Assembly (NCBI RefSeq): GCF_914767665.1
Contig: NC_059501.1
Span: forward strand, 23,598,501 to 23,662,500
Reading direction: 5' to 3'
From: Harmonia axyridis
Lineage: Eukaryota > Arthropoda > Insecta > Coleoptera > Coccinellidae
DNA length: 64,000 bases
Shown here: positions 10,309 to 21,524 of the stretch, in pieces
Layout of the letters: every line of letters starts with the position of its first letter
Numbering within the stretch: the stretch's first letter is position 1
The notes under the pieces: generated by a model
Database searches by the model: none
What the model saw: the letters and a program-made list of their open reading frames with translations, nothing else
What the model was told of the DNA's origin: nothing
Made by a program: the position numbers and the translations under genes

Positions 10309-10758
10309 TTAAACACATATTTTTGGCGAAATTCGATTATAGTATTCAATATAGTTGCCTCCGAGGGCGATACAGCGATTATAGCGATCTTCCAACTTTT
10401 CGCTACCATTTTTGTAGTACGATTTGTCTTTTGCTTCAAAATAGGCCTTAGTTTCGGCGATTACTTCTTCATTAGCGCTAAATTTCTTTCCAGCGAGCAT
10501 TTTTTTAAGGTCTGAGAACAGGAAAAAGTCACTGGGAGCCAGATCTGGCGAATACGGTGGATGCAGAAGCAAGTCGAAGCCCAATTCATGCAATTTTGTT
10601 TTCATCGATTTGTGACATGGTGCATTGTCATGATGAAACAGCACCTTTTTTTCCTTCGAATGGGGCTGTTTTTAACCGTTTCATCCTTTAAACGATCCAA
10701 TAACACTATATAATGATCACTGTTGATGGTCTGGCCCTTTTGGAGGTACATGTACGTG
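10309..10758 (-). pseudogene. Mariner transposase, C-terminal part
   Basis: The minus strand encodes QKGQTINSDHYIVLLDRL, then (after a frameshift) FHHDNAPCHKSMKTKLHE and PPYSPDLAPSDFFLFSDL and the C-terminal tail KLEDRYNRCIALGGNYIE. The second and third catalytic D of the DD34D triad are present; two residues are missing after MKT compared with the copy at 57 kb. It cuts and pastes DNA at TA sites when intact. The N-terminal half continues beyond the foldback insertion at ~12,153, but about 90 codons including the first catalytic D are missing at the junction. Confidence 0.8.
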
Positions 10759-12152
10759 TACAGGGTCGGCAAATTTCGATGTTTTAGCACTACAACTTTT
10801 GAACCAGAGGAGATAGACAAAATCTGATACCCACTTCTCGATCTTTTTTTCTGAGAAACTAACAAGGGTAGTATTCATTTTTGGCCACCTTCTTTTGTTT
10901 TCGAGTTATAAGCGAAAATTGGAAAAATGGCGATATCGAAAAACATTTATATCTCCGCTAATACTGATGATAGAGCTCTGAAATTTAAACATTATACAGG
11001 CACTTTTTCACGTAGAATCCAGTGGCGTGCTCGTATTTTCAAAAGGGTTTTTAATTACGAAGCTATGACCCAAAGTTATGTTTTTTCAAATGGGAACACT
11101 AGATTTTTGTGCCATTTTCTGAAAGCTTAATTTTTCCTGATTTCAAAAATATATAACATCGTATGATTCGTATCAAAATAAATAACAGAAAATGGTCAAA
11201 AACCTTTTTTTACTTAAGAGTCTCAATATTTCTATGGTTTCAACTGTTGATGAGCCTTTCTATAACAAGAGCAGTGTCCTTCCGTCAATCTGATTATTTC
11301 TATGCTTTTCACTTATTTCTACAAAATTCGAATCTATATTTATTTTAAACAAATAGGAAAGGATAAACGAACTTGGAAAAAGTTTCCTAGGTAGCTTGAA
11401 CACAGTTTCGAATATTCATCTATTGAAATATCGAGAAGAGGTGTCGACTGTGCTTTGTGCAATTGTTGTCATTATTAGGTTAAATATTATTTCTTGTTTG
11501 TCCCTTCGTAATTAAAATGTTGAGTTCAATCATATATGCATTGTTTCATATGCTGTTCAAAATGGATTGGTACTTGTGCGTATTGATTCTGGAGACCTAT
11601 GTAAATAATCTCCTGATACATGCATCTCAATACACTGCTCTTGTTATAGAAAGCTCAATTTTTCTGTGTTCATCAACAGTTGAAATCATAGAAATATTGA
11701 GACTCTTAGGTGAAAAGAGATTTTTGGCCATTTTCTATTATTTATATTGATCCGAATCATACGATGTTATATATTTTTGAAATCAGGAAAAATCAGGCTT
11801 TCAGAAAATGACACAAAAATTTAGTGTTCCCATTTGAAAAAACATAACTTTGGGTCATAGCTTCGTAATTGAAAACCCTTTCGAAAATACGAGCACGCCA
11901 CTGCATTCTACGTAAAAAAGTGCTTGTATAATGTTTTAATTTCAGAGCTCTATCATCAGTATTAACGATTTTCGATTTCACCATTTTTCCAATTTTCGCT
12001 TATAACTCGAAAACAAAAGAAGGTGGCCAAAAATGAATACTACCCTTTTTAGTTTCTCAGAAAAAGAGATCGAGAAGTGGGTATCAGATTTTGTCTATCT
12101 CCTCTGGTTCAAAAGTTGTAGTGCTAAAACATCGAAATTTGCCCACCCTGTA
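10759..12152. mobile_element. Foldback element A inserted in mariner
   Basis: It starts 'tacagggtcggcaaattt' and ends with the complement. The arms 10,759-11,276 and 11,633-12,152 are ~520 bp each and clearly complementary throughout with modest divergence; the loop is 357 bp. A partial single-arm copy lies at 21,254-21,520. No transposase motif is visible in arm or loop. Open frames in the arms are mirror images of each other and are not taken as genes. Confidence 0.8.
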
Positions 12153-12446
12153 CAAATATTCGTGAATGAATTGATGTACACGTTCAGATGGTACCTTCAC
12201 AATGTCTGCTATGTCGATCAACTTCACTTTACGGTCATTCAAAATTATTTCGTGAACTTATTCGATTTTTTTGCCGGCGACAGCCTACTTTGGGCGTCCA
12301 CTGCGTTCGCCGTCTTCGGTGCTCTTTTCACCACGTTCAAACTTAGCATACCAATCTATGATGGTTGATTTCCCTGGTGCAGACCACAGAAACTCTTCAA
12401 ATTTTGACACGTATCGTTTAAAGGTTGGTACAAACTAAAAATCATA
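12153..12446 (-). pseudogene. Mariner transposase, N-terminal part
   Basis: Frames on the minus strand encode the helix-turn-helix region corresponding to SIIDGYAKF.GGE, DEKIKKVN-like and VHQFIHEY-like segments of the related copies at 29 and 58 kb. It is followed toward 12,446 by the 5' untranslated sequence. It ends abruptly at the foldback boundary. It is separated from its terminal repeat by the insertion 12,449-14,347. Confidence 0.65.
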
Positions 12447-12448
12447 TA

Positions 12449-14347
12449 CAGTCCATTCAGGAATTATTGACATCGAAGTAGGCCATGAACGTCTAGTCGC
12501 GGCTTTATTTCTGGTTACAAAAATATCACTAAAAATTGCTATGGTTCATCATAGAAATGACCAGTTTAAATTATTTTCATCATTTTTGTATCCGAAAGAT
12601 CCTGAATTTTCGAAATTACGATTATTACGAAGGGACGCATACAGTCATGATTTCATAAATTGAAATTCAGATTATATAACGTAAAAATATAGTGAAATGC
12701 TATCTCATTTCAAGGAAATCCAATGAAGAGATATCTATTCATTTAAAGTCGCCCATGAAAGATCCCATTGAAGATCATTAAAATAGGCATATTCCTTTTC
12801 GCCAAAGGCTCTACAAAAATTGTTGCATTACTGATGGACACTGGATACCAACCTGCTTGCAAAATTCTTATTAAATCACTCTTATGGATCATTTTAACTG
12901 TGGTGTCTAAACTGGTAAAGAAAACAGAAAAAACTGGTTGATAAATTTAAAAAGTGTAGCTTAGTGAATGGAAGAGCCGTATCATAATAAGACAGAAATA
13001 AAATTCAAAGAATCCATTTAGTATATGAAAAATTTTGACATCACAGTTGTACTGTAACTTTCAAAATTGGAACCAATTTATCAGCCGATGTGTAAATTAC
13101 TTTCTAAAGTCACTATTTATTGAAACTGTTCATGACATGAATGATTGATTAAACTTGTATGAAAAATATAGGTACTATTTGTACTCGAGTTTTCTCTTTT
13201 TTATTGAAATGCTTGTATACTAGTTTCTATTAAATTACATAAATTATTTTGCCCATAACAGCTTTAACTCACTCACTAAAAGCATTTTTGCATGAAATTA
13301 TTTTTAATTTGTGAATTTTAAAATTTTATTGCATTCTATTATTATCTTCAAGGGGGTAAGAGATGAAGAAATTCTTGAAGTTACTCTTCTGAATATATTT
13401 TTCAATTAAATACTCAGTAAAAATTCTATAAAGCAATTGGAATTTATTAGATTTTTGGATTACTCATTGAAGAACAAAACACAGATATAACAATACTTAA
13501 TTTCATTATAGAATATAAATAAGCTATAGATGCAATGCCAAGACTTTGTTTAGCAATCCAATCATAAAATAATTCTCTCTTCATAGATTTATATAATCCT
13601 CATGATCACCACTGTCAAAACAAAACATCCAGGTAAAAATCCAAATATCCAGCATTCAAAATAGTGCTCCTTCTACTTTTACCCTTGAATATACTTGAAA
13701 AACATTTTGTTTTCTTTCTAGAGTCCACTGTTGAATAATGCTGGCATTTTCAAATAACCAAGTTTCCTCCAGATAAATGAATTTCACATTTTGTTGCAAA
13801 TATTCTCTGTATTCACCATAAAATCGTACTCAACTTATTATATTTTTCTGTTTATCAATAAGAATTTTCCTTTTATTAACTGTTTTGAACTTGTAACCAA
13901 TTACGTTTATGTAATGTTGTCTTTGATTGATTAAAATCCAGATGCTTTTTGGTCAATTTTCATCCAGGCTGATATATTGGTTGCTTTTGGCTCGGGTTTT
14001 GGTAACAATCAAATCATTCAATGATTCTTTGAAGGTGAAATCGTATTGCACAGGTTTTCTTCCACTAATAATCCAGGTTGTAATGACTTGCCTTCTTCTT
14101 TTTTCAAACAGTACTGTGAGAAATACTCAAATAAACTAATCAATGTGTGTTTGAAATTGATACAACTTTTAAGTTTCAAAATTTCTTCGATCAAAACCAA
14201 AAACATACTGAAATCTAACCTCTTGTCAATGACATTTCCAATGCCAACCCGAAATCTGCAATTCAAAATGTTACTGAATGAGCCAGTACCAACTTAATTT
14301 CGATTTTCCATAGCCACCCGGGATGTCAATAATTCCTGAATGGACTG
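12449..14347 (-). mobile_element. TA-flanked Tc1/mariner-type element nested in mariner
   Basis: Perfect or near-perfect terminal repeats 'cagtccattcaggaattatt' at 12,449 and its complement ending at 14,347 are flanked by TA on both sides (12,447-12,448 and 14,348-14,349). Mariner sequence resumes on either side, so this insertion is younger than the mariner. The minus strand contains fragments of a DDE transposase (see 13,560-14,300). Confidence 0.8.
13560..14300 (-). pseudogene. Decayed DDE transposase of the nested element
   Basis: On the minus strand the stretch 13,700-13,860 reads FIYLEETWLFENASIIQQW, resembling the catalytic YLDETW motif of DDE_3 transposases with E replacing the first D. 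Nearby frames continue for ~40 residues (ending ...WMFCFDSGDHEDYI). Upstream, 14,018-14,266 is open for 82 codons without a clear motif. I could not find the rest of the catalytic domain. Confidence 0.4.
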
Positions 14348-14409
14348 TAGATTTGATACTAGCACCGTCATTTGTGCATCAGACCGAGGACTTTTCAATT
14401 GGCCTAATA

Positions 14410-14770
14410 TAAGGTTAAGATGGAATACCACCACGTTATATTCTGTGCGGACTGCGGTGTCGACAGAACGAATGAATGATCAGTAGAAGTAAGGAATAGT
14501 ACAATAGTTCCTATTTTCAGCGAAAGGTTCGACTTTACGACTCTTTTTATACATTTTCACAAAATTAGAGTTTTGCCCCTTTTGAAATGATTCTTCGAAG
14601 GAATTCATTTATGAATATTTCTGAAATACATCAATTTTTTGTAAGGATATCACATCAATTCATTTGCGAAAAACGAAAATTAAAAAAATTTTTTTTCATT
14701 CTCAAATTGAAATACTACAATGTAGTTTATTATTCAAAGAAATCGTAAAAAAGTAGAAAAGTAATATATT
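14410..14770. other. Unassigned AT-rich sequence
   Basis: I see nothing supported here. The strand to its left ends at the mariner target site and the tandem repeat starts to its right. Confidence 0.4.
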
Positions 14771-14774
14771 TTTT

Positions 14775-15965
14775 TTAATTATGGCTCTATTCAGTATTGT
14801 GCAAAAATAATATTTCATATTAGTTTGTTATTTTGATTTTATTGCTTAGTTATCAATGTTATTATTGAGTGTATTATGCTTTCGGATTAATATGAATACT
14901 TCATAAATAATCATTTATTCCATTTTTTATTTATCCAGATAGCAGGCTTTGCTTCATTTTCCGCAAATAAAAGGTTTCTTTAGATTTTTTCATTTCAATA
15001 TGGTTCAATGCAGTATTGTGCAAAAATTATATTTTATATTAGTTTGTTATTTTGACTTTATTGCTTAGTTATCACTGCCATTATTGTGTGAATTTTGCCG
15101 TTAGATTAAAATTAATATTTCTTAAATGACCATTCACCTCATTTTCTATTAATCTAGACAGACCATTTTAAGAAATAATACTGAAACACTTTGATATTAA
15201 TTTACCGTATTTTAAAATAATAATCTTATATACAGGGTGAATTACTTTCGAGTAATGACGTGACCGTCATTTTTTTAAATGGAAAACCCCCATTTTGTCT
15301 CAATTTTCCGATCACTCTAGCTGAGCTGATTCAAAAAATGTATCATATGTTGATTCCACTGTTTCCAAACATGTTTGGTACTTGTGGTCTAGCAGACAGA
15401 ATATGTGCACATAAAACTATTGTATTTTTGTCCAACCTGTACCAATTCGAATCAACATGTGACACATTTTTGGAATTAGCTCAGCTAGAATAATCGGAAA
15501 ATTGAGACAAAATGGGGGTGTTCCATTTAAAAAAAATACCGGTGACGTAATTACTCGAAAGTAAGTCACCCTGTATATTAGATTATTATTTTAAAATACG
15601 GTAAATTGAAATCGAAAATTGACGTGTTTCAGGATTATTTTTTTAAGTGGTCTGTTCAGCTGAAAATGAATTTGTTCCATAATTCACGGACACAGTTTAG
15701 AATGAATTATGCCATCAGATTAAAATGAATACTTTACAACTGAACATTTACCCCATGTTTTATTAATCTAGATAGCAGCTAGGATTTGCTCCGTTTCCGC
15801 AAGTAAAAGTTTTTTTTGCAATGTGGCTCAATGCAGTATTGTGCAAAAATTATATGTCATATTTGTCTGTTATTTTGATTTCATTGCTTAGTAATCAATG
15901 TCATTATTGATACTTTATAAATAACCATTTACTCCATTTTTCATTATACCAAATAGATATTTTTA
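14775..15965. repeat. ~219-bp tandem repeat interrupted by a palindrome
   Basis: The landmark 'cagtattgtgcaaaaat' recurs at 14,792, 15,011 and 15,834. The first two are 219 bp apart, and each is followed by 'ttattttga.tt.attgctta', 'cattattga', 'attaatctagat/ca' and 'ccgcaa.taaaag'. The third is displaced by the palindromic insertion 15,158-15,660. It looks like a short satellite or the tandem core of a transposon. Confidence 0.65.
15158..15660. mobile_element. Palindromic MITE with nested hairpin ends
   Basis: An inner palindrome 15,233-15,577 has 'tatacagggtga.ttacttt' ends and arms of ~125 bp. It is extended on both sides by a further ~75 bp of inverted repeat ('accgtattttaaaataataa' and complement). 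The centre is ~90 bp. The open frame 15,260-15,493 lies inside the fold and is not considered a gene. It splits the 219-bp tandem repeat, so it is younger than the array. Confidence 0.75.
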
Positions 15966-16640
15966 TATTTTAAAACACACAAAAAAGTATTCTTATATGT
16001 AAAAAAAAACCCTTTATAATTTATTAAAATTTTGGGGTGTTTGGCAGGGAGTAGCAACTGTCATGAGTATCCGGCAATGGAAGACGAGTTTTTGAGTTAT
16101 CCCGAAGAAAATTTAAGAAAATTGAGTTTTATACTTCAAGGTACTATAAAAAGTAACCATAACCCAAACTCTATTGTCGCTGGTCGTCTCTGCCTGCGCA
16201 AGGGACATGCAAAGAAAAACTTTCAGCTTTTATAAAATGATGAAGTTCTAGCCGTCGGCGTCGTGGGCTCTTGGACTAATACACCCATACATTTTCTAAA
16301 TTTATTTCGATCCACAAAATCACCCAAAACTGGAAACTTGCTAACAATTCCCGAATCACCGGTGAATGCCGTTCGAATTCTCATGGTGGATACCTGATGA
16401 TTTTTCATGTAGCAACTTAATCGTCGATTATTCTGCAAGGTTGCTCCAGCAATGCAGTCTAATTAAACAATTAATTAAATTTTCTAATAACACAACATGG
16501 ATGTTTGCGAACTGAAAAGGTGGTGTACGGCACACGACGTTGTTTCGGAATGGTGTATGGGGAGCCTGAAGAATTTAAATGAGGTCCAAAGTTGCATTGG
16601 CAGGCTATGGAAACGTTGCGTCGGTACGTGTTGCGAGAAA
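15966..16640. other. Unassigned sequence
   Basis: The open frames at 16,032-16,235 (plus) and 16,223-16,438 (minus) lack recognisable motifs. The 16,030-16,440 part is less AT-rich than its surroundings and could be host sequence. Confidence 0.3.
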
Positions 16641-16673
16641 TAAGCATGGAAATGTTTGGCGTGCCGGGAGAAC
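16641..16673. repeat. 33-bp direct repeat, left copy
   Basis: This segment, starting 'taagcatggaaatg' and ending 'gccgggagaac', is identical to 18,296-18,328. The two copies flank 1.6 kb of hAT-like and Penelope-like repeat sequence. Confidence 0.6.
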
Positions 16674-16682
16674 GGCAGGTTT

Positions 16683-16810
16683 CAAGGGCGTAGAAATGGG
16701 GTTGGGGTTCTGGGGGTAAATACCCCCCCTCAAGATTTCCAAAAAATGAAATTGCAGAATTCTCGCAAAGACGAAGAACGAAATTATAAACATAAAATGA
16801 ACCAATAATC
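16683..16810. repeat. hAT-like element end, truncated
   Basis: It begins CAAGGGCGTAGAAATGGGG, followed by a G-rich then C-rich stretch ('tacccccc') and 'tctcgcaaagacgaagaac'. It matches the start of the element at 17,068 and is cut by the repeat beginning at ~16,815. Confidence 0.5.
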
Positions 16811-16814
16811 ATTT

Positions 16815-17060
16815 GACCTTTATGATTTGAAGTGATCATTTGTTGATTAAGAGTCATTACCAACCGAAGGATAAGTTTGAAATTTCTAAAATTGTTTTTT
16901 CAATTGTAAATGTCGATTTTTATATGTATTTCATGAAAATAACAAGAAAGAAATCGATGAATACCTGAAGCAATTGCTTTCTCTTTGAATCCTCATTAGA
17001 GAAACAGTTACGTTTATTTAGTTTGAAGTTCCTCAATTGCAGTTTTTATGAAGTAGATAT
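16815..17060 (+). repeat. Penelope-type repeat fragment
   Basis: This fragment is related to the ribozyme-bearing array near 32 kb: 'tttgttgattaagagtca', 'tcaattgtaaatgtcgat', 'tatatgtatttca' and 'gaatcctca..agag' occur in the same order. The ribozyme part itself is absent. Confidence 0.6.
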
Positions 17061-17067
17061 ACACAAG

Positions 17068-18295
17068 GGCGTAGAAATGAGGAGGTAATTACCCCCCCTA
17101 AGATTTGCAGAATATAAAATTTTAGAAATCTCGCAAAGACGAAGAACCAGAATTTTTCCATAAAATTACTTTCCTTTGAAATCCAAACGACAGTGAAAAA
17201 TCGGACCCTTTTACGGTTTATGAGTTTATTATCGCTTTCAAGACGAGTACTTTTATTGCACTACGAGTACGTCTATGTCCGAGATTTATTATTTTCCTTT
17301 ATCTATCCGCTTTCTCGGCATCGCTCCTTATTTGCCATATGTGATTTTTGTATTCGTTATCGGTATACACTTACCCGTTGTTTTCGATTTTTTGTACCAT
17401 TCTAGTCACAAAATTTCTATACTGTAGTTATCAAAGAACTGAAATTATTAATTCGCGAAAAAAAATCGTCTGGGATGTGTTGTACAATTTATTGTGTTTC
17501 ATTCAAATTGCAATTTATTTGTCAAGACATCAGTTTTGAATTGACTATATCTACAGGGTGTTCTTAAATTGGAGGTACAAATGAAACTGACAGATTTCTC
17601 GGATCATTTTAAGAAAAAAAGTCCTATAATATGAGTCCGCGAACGCTTTTTTTTATACATGTGTTCAAGTTTTCTCTCATAGCACCTTTCCTTCACAAGA
17701 TATTCAACTTGAATGGGCATAAATATTCCAATTAAAAGTTTTCATCATGTGATATCCTAATTTTGAATGCATCTACAGAGTGATTCCGTACTACAATTTT
17801 TGGTTTTTTGAAGTTTTGTCGAATCTGCAATCGATTTCGAGAAAAAAATTCAAACTACTCTCTATAGTATTTCTCAGAAAAATCCCAATTATTATAAAGA
17901 TCCAGTTAGGTAGCTGTGATAAATAAATTAATTATAAGTTTTGGTACTTATTCACCAACTCTGTAGCGAAGATTAATAAAGATTCGATAAACTGGTTAAG
18001 AATCACAAAAATAGGACTACAAGAAACACCCTGTTTCTCGAAAACAAAGCTTTTGCTAGCTCATATTCATATGGGCCATTCTATTTTTTAAATTATTCAG
18101 AGAATCTCTTATTTTCATTCGCAACTTCAATTCTGGAAAACCCATTATAGAATAAAAACAAAAAAAATTATTTCCAGTAATTTGGTTCAAACTTCATCAT
18201 CAAACCTCTTTTTCTCACATCATGAGTAAAAAATGTCGTCAAAAATTTTTTTTTCGATTACCCCCCGCACGAAAAAAAAAAGATCTACGCCCTTG
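17068..18295. mobile_element. hAT-like non-autonomous element
   Basis: It has terminal repeats CAAGGGCGTAGA at 17,068 and the complement TCTACGCCCTTG ending at 18,295, with C-rich/G-rich subterminal runs on both sides. The interior (17,150-18,230) shows no transposase. An 'acagggtgttc' end-like word at 17,553 may mark another insertion. Eight-base target duplications were not found. Confidence 0.45.
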
Positions 18296-18328
18296 TAAGC
18301 ATGGAAATGTTTGGCGTGCCGGGAGAAC
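18296..18328. repeat. 33-bp direct repeat, right copy
   Basis: It is identical to 16,641-16,673 and directly abuts the right end of the hAT-like element. Confidence 0.6.
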
Positions 18329-18329
18329 A

Positions 18330-20011
18330 GCGCGTTTTCGGGTGTTGGGAAGGTGCAGCCGAGGAAATTCGATTGTAAGCCCCGGAAACATGTTTGCGGT
18401 TTATTCTTCTGAAATAATTCAATCCGGTTTCCGCCCCATAATATCCGACTTTCAAAACAGAATCGAGACACAAAAGAAAAGTTGATCAATTCGAAAAAAA
18501 TCGTGTGCCGTGACCTGGTAAATGGTAAAATATTGAAATGTAACAATGTTATTCGATGAAGCGCACCTTCCGTATTTTATTCTGAATTTTGGAATTATGC
18601 GACGCGCGTTTGGAATTGAATTTGAATATCAAAATTATGACAATATTGTGCCAAAACTTTATACTATCTGATATATTTTTTGTGCACAAATACAATTCCA
18701 ACTAACAAAATATTGAAACCAACCAAATGAAAAATAAATTATTTCAAATGTAGATATAATTTACTACTTATATGCGCGATATAGATTGAAGAATTGAAAT
18801 TTTATGATGAATATCGAATGAATCCATTCAATTGAGGCAAACTAATATAAATATAAAAATTAATACAATAATATTATGACAACAGTAATCAGCGAACAGG
18901 AGTATTCTGATCAGTCCCAGGACAGATTCCTGTGGTACACCCAAAGTTATAGCGTGTTCATAGGATAAACATTTCATGGAAGCTTTTCTACTCTCTGAGT
19001 TATCACTAGATAACTTTGAATCCATTTTGAGAAAGCTCCCCTAATTAGTCAATGAATTGAATATCTGAATTACTCCTGCAAAATAATCTCATAGTGAGGT
19101 TGAGATTGAAGGGTATTTAACTCAAATGCTACTCCATTTAATACTCAGTAAAAATCACGGATCGGAGTGAATATTGCTATGAATAGTAATGATAATTGTA
19201 TAGCATGTAATATCGAAAACACCCATAATTGAAAATCTCCAGGCTTTGATGAAATTCAGAGTTTCGGATTGAAGACGTTCTGGTATGTAAATACCGTGTA
19301 GACGGTAGTCTTGCCATACATTAACGATATAATAGGAAATTCAATGGAAATTAAACCTGATACAATAATAGAATGAAGTGTGAAATATTGAATATCAAAA
19401 AAGAATAAAAAGCATAAAACAAGATATACAGAACATGAGATATGAAACAGCAAATGGGTACCTAAGAATAAAATACATCTAACATAAAATAAAAACAATA
19501 GTAACGGAAAGAACATGAAAGCAAAGACATTGAAATTGAACATTGGGAGATCAAACCTATATTTAATCGGAAATCAATAAAAGTATAAGTTAAAGTATAA
19601 GACAAGATATTGAAAATGGAACATGAAACAGACATACGACTTATGACGAAAGTAAGTCTAGGTGATTTATATTTTATAATCTACATTCAGACATTTGTAG
19701 CCTAGGATTTCCAAATTATACGAAGATATTCAACAATGTGGTTGAGTGGACACACCTGTTTATTCTTCGAAAATTATACTTTAATAGTTTTATTTTTTGT
19801 ATGGAAAATTTGGCAGTTGTATAATATGGTTGAATTCTTCATAATGCTGCATATACTGAATTCTCACTATCTAATGTATAACTTATTTGATTTTCGTGTA
19901 TCCTTTTCTTGAAAGATCAACTACGATTGCCCTTACTGAACCATTATTGACTTCAGATATTTTTTCTTGATCCGATTTATATTTTCACACAATAAACACA
20001 AAGATAAGATA
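18330..20011. other. Unassigned AT-rich sequence
   Basis: I see no gene, transposase motif or repeat partner. The minus-strand frame 19,256-19,543 is rich in F, L and I because the DNA is AT-rich, and has no charge pattern of a real membrane protein. Confidence 0.4.
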
Positions 20012-20200
20012 TAATATAATAATAATAACGAGTTTATTTCACATATATAGAAAGATTTACATAAACTAGTCTTATGTATATACAATTAATAAACCTAGAA
20101 AAATCCACTGAAGGCAAAGCCTGTGTGTGGTGATATCTACAGTGGGGAAAATAATAGTGTATAATAAATTATATGATATGAGCAGTGCAGCCCCCAATAG
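20012..20200 (-). mobile_element. 3' end of a LINE, minus strand
   Basis: Read on the minus strand, 'gtgaaataaactcgtta' runs into (TTA)n at 20,010-20,030. This is the kind of short-repeat tail used by several insect non-LTR retrotransposons instead of poly(A). 'cacacaggctttgccttcag' lies upstream. The coding part is not recognisable. Confidence 0.35.
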
Positions 20201-20467
20201 TAAAACATTAAAAGTATCATCGTGAAAAAAAAATTATAAAGTATAGATAGTTAAAAAAATAAAACATTAAAAAGTATCATCGAAAAATATAAAACTTATC
20301 AATCTGTTGGAACAGTTTTTAACACAACAAACAACATGTAATTAAAAGAGAAAAACAATGGAACATTAGGAAGTTTAAACCCTAATAAAGGGAAAGTGAA
20401 GATAAAGTCGATGAAGAGAATAAAAATTTGTAGTCTTAAAATTGACTTGATTGCCTTATGGCATCAT

Positions 20468-20645
20468 TTAACTTTTATAATTTGAAGTAATTAATTATTG
20501 ACTAGGGTCAACATCAACTGAAAGATGGAATTAAATTCTCGAAAAATGATATTTCAATTGTAAATCGATGATTTGCATATCCATTTCACAGAAGAGTAAA
20601 AATGAAGATCTATATGACTTCACTTGTTGAAATCGCTATCTCTCA
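20468..20645 (+). repeat. Penelope-type repeat fragment
   Basis: It shares 'cttttataatttgaagtaat', 'tattgactagggtcaacatc', 'tttcaattgtaaat' and 'atccatttcacagaagagta' with the repeat copies at 1.2, 1.8, 16.8 and 32 kb. It lacks the ribozyme-bearing portion. Confidence 0.55.
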
Positions 20646-20649
20646 TAAA

Positions 20650-21250
20650 TTTGCGGCCTAAATTATTCTCAATTTGGCAAATTGGTGGAATTAATATACA
20701 AGTTTTGAGTTTGTTAATTCAATAAGTAAATTGTGTAAGTTTTTGGAACTTTAAGGCAATGGTAAAAAAATTGTATTGAAGAATAAAATTCTCATATATT
20801 GATATTTATTTACATTTGACAAACTGGATTCACGAACACAAAAGGTTTAACCCATATTGACAGTGCACATTCAAATTATCATTTGAGAAAATTTAAGTAA
20901 CTGAGGACCGAATCCATCAAAAAGTTCCACAAGATAAAATAAAATAATAAACCATAGCTATTTCTAACTAGTCAGAGGTTCACTGCTGCAATTTACTAAC
21001 TGAAAGAGTTTAGACCTCTCCGCGATCTGAACATTTTTTCCACCCTGCCCGAACCACAACGAACACACGCAATTGCACCACCCTCAATTCAATTTCATCC
21101 GTTTCCGTTCAATCTGGCCGTAGCTAACCGCCATCAAATAATCTTCAATTAGCCGGAGCCGATTAGTGCTCACTCGATTTCGGCGGCATCATCTGACGAG
21201 AATGTCGGCCCTCCTGCGAAGGGCCGGGGCTGCCAGGACGCGTATTTCCC
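20650..21250. other. Unassigned; right part less AT-rich
   Basis: From 20,985 to 21,250 composition shifts to markedly higher GC (for example 'gaagggccggggctgccagg'). No long frame or motif is visible. It may be host regulatory or exonic sequence; that is inference from composition only. Confidence 0.3.
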
Positions 21251-21253
21251 TAT

Positions 21254-21520
21254 CCAGGTGGGCACATTTCAATGCTTTAGTACTACAACTTTTGATTCAG
21301 AGGATATAGACAACATGGCCACCTTTTTTGTTTTCGGATTATCAATGAAAATCGGAAAAATGGCGATATCGATTATATATCCTCTAATACTGATGATAGA
21401 GCTCTGAAATTAGAACATTATATAAGAACTTTTTTACTTAGAATCCAGTGGCTCGTCTGTTCAGTAGGACTTTCGAATATAAAGCTATGAACAAAAGTTA
21501 TTTTCATTTTCACCTTCAGG
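21254..21520 (+). repeat. Partial single arm of foldback element A
   Basis: It matches the left arm of 10,759-12,152 ('tttagtactacaacttttga', 'gaaaatcggaaaaatggcga', 'ctgatgatagagctctgaaa', 'agaatccagtgg'), with a ~60-bp internal deletion after 'gatatagacaa'. No second arm follows. Confidence 0.7.
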
Positions 21521-21524
21521 AACA

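Larger units (their letters stand above)
10278..14404 (-). mobile_element. Mariner element split by two nested insertions
   Basis: Terminal inverted repeats 'ggccaattgaaaagt.tcc' at 10,278 and its complement ending at 14,404 (TA at 14,405-14,406) mark one mariner on the minus strand. Only ~1.0 kb of the 4.1 kb is mariner: 10,278-10,758, 12,153-12,446 and 14,350-14,404. The rest is a 1.4-kb foldback and a 1.9-kb TA-flanked transposon. The two mariner pieces beside the second insertion align directly to the uninterrupted copy at 57,142-58,349. The left TA duplication has mutated to CA. Confidence 0.8.

Noticed and set aside
11793..11984. Frames in both arms of the foldback at 10.8-12.2 kb with the same translation
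   Set aside because: The two are inverted copies of the same arm; the peptide has no domain, and the matching frame (10,927-11,130) only reflects arm similarity.
18222..18485. Plus-strand 87-codon frame containing basic residues
   Set aside because: It begins in the C-rich hAT end and crosses the 33-bp direct repeat. The basic stretch is encoded by an A run.
19256..19543. Minus-strand F/L/I-rich 95-codon frame resembling a membrane protein
   Set aside because: Hydrophobicity follows from T-rich codons in AT-rich DNA; there is no start context, domain or repeat partner.
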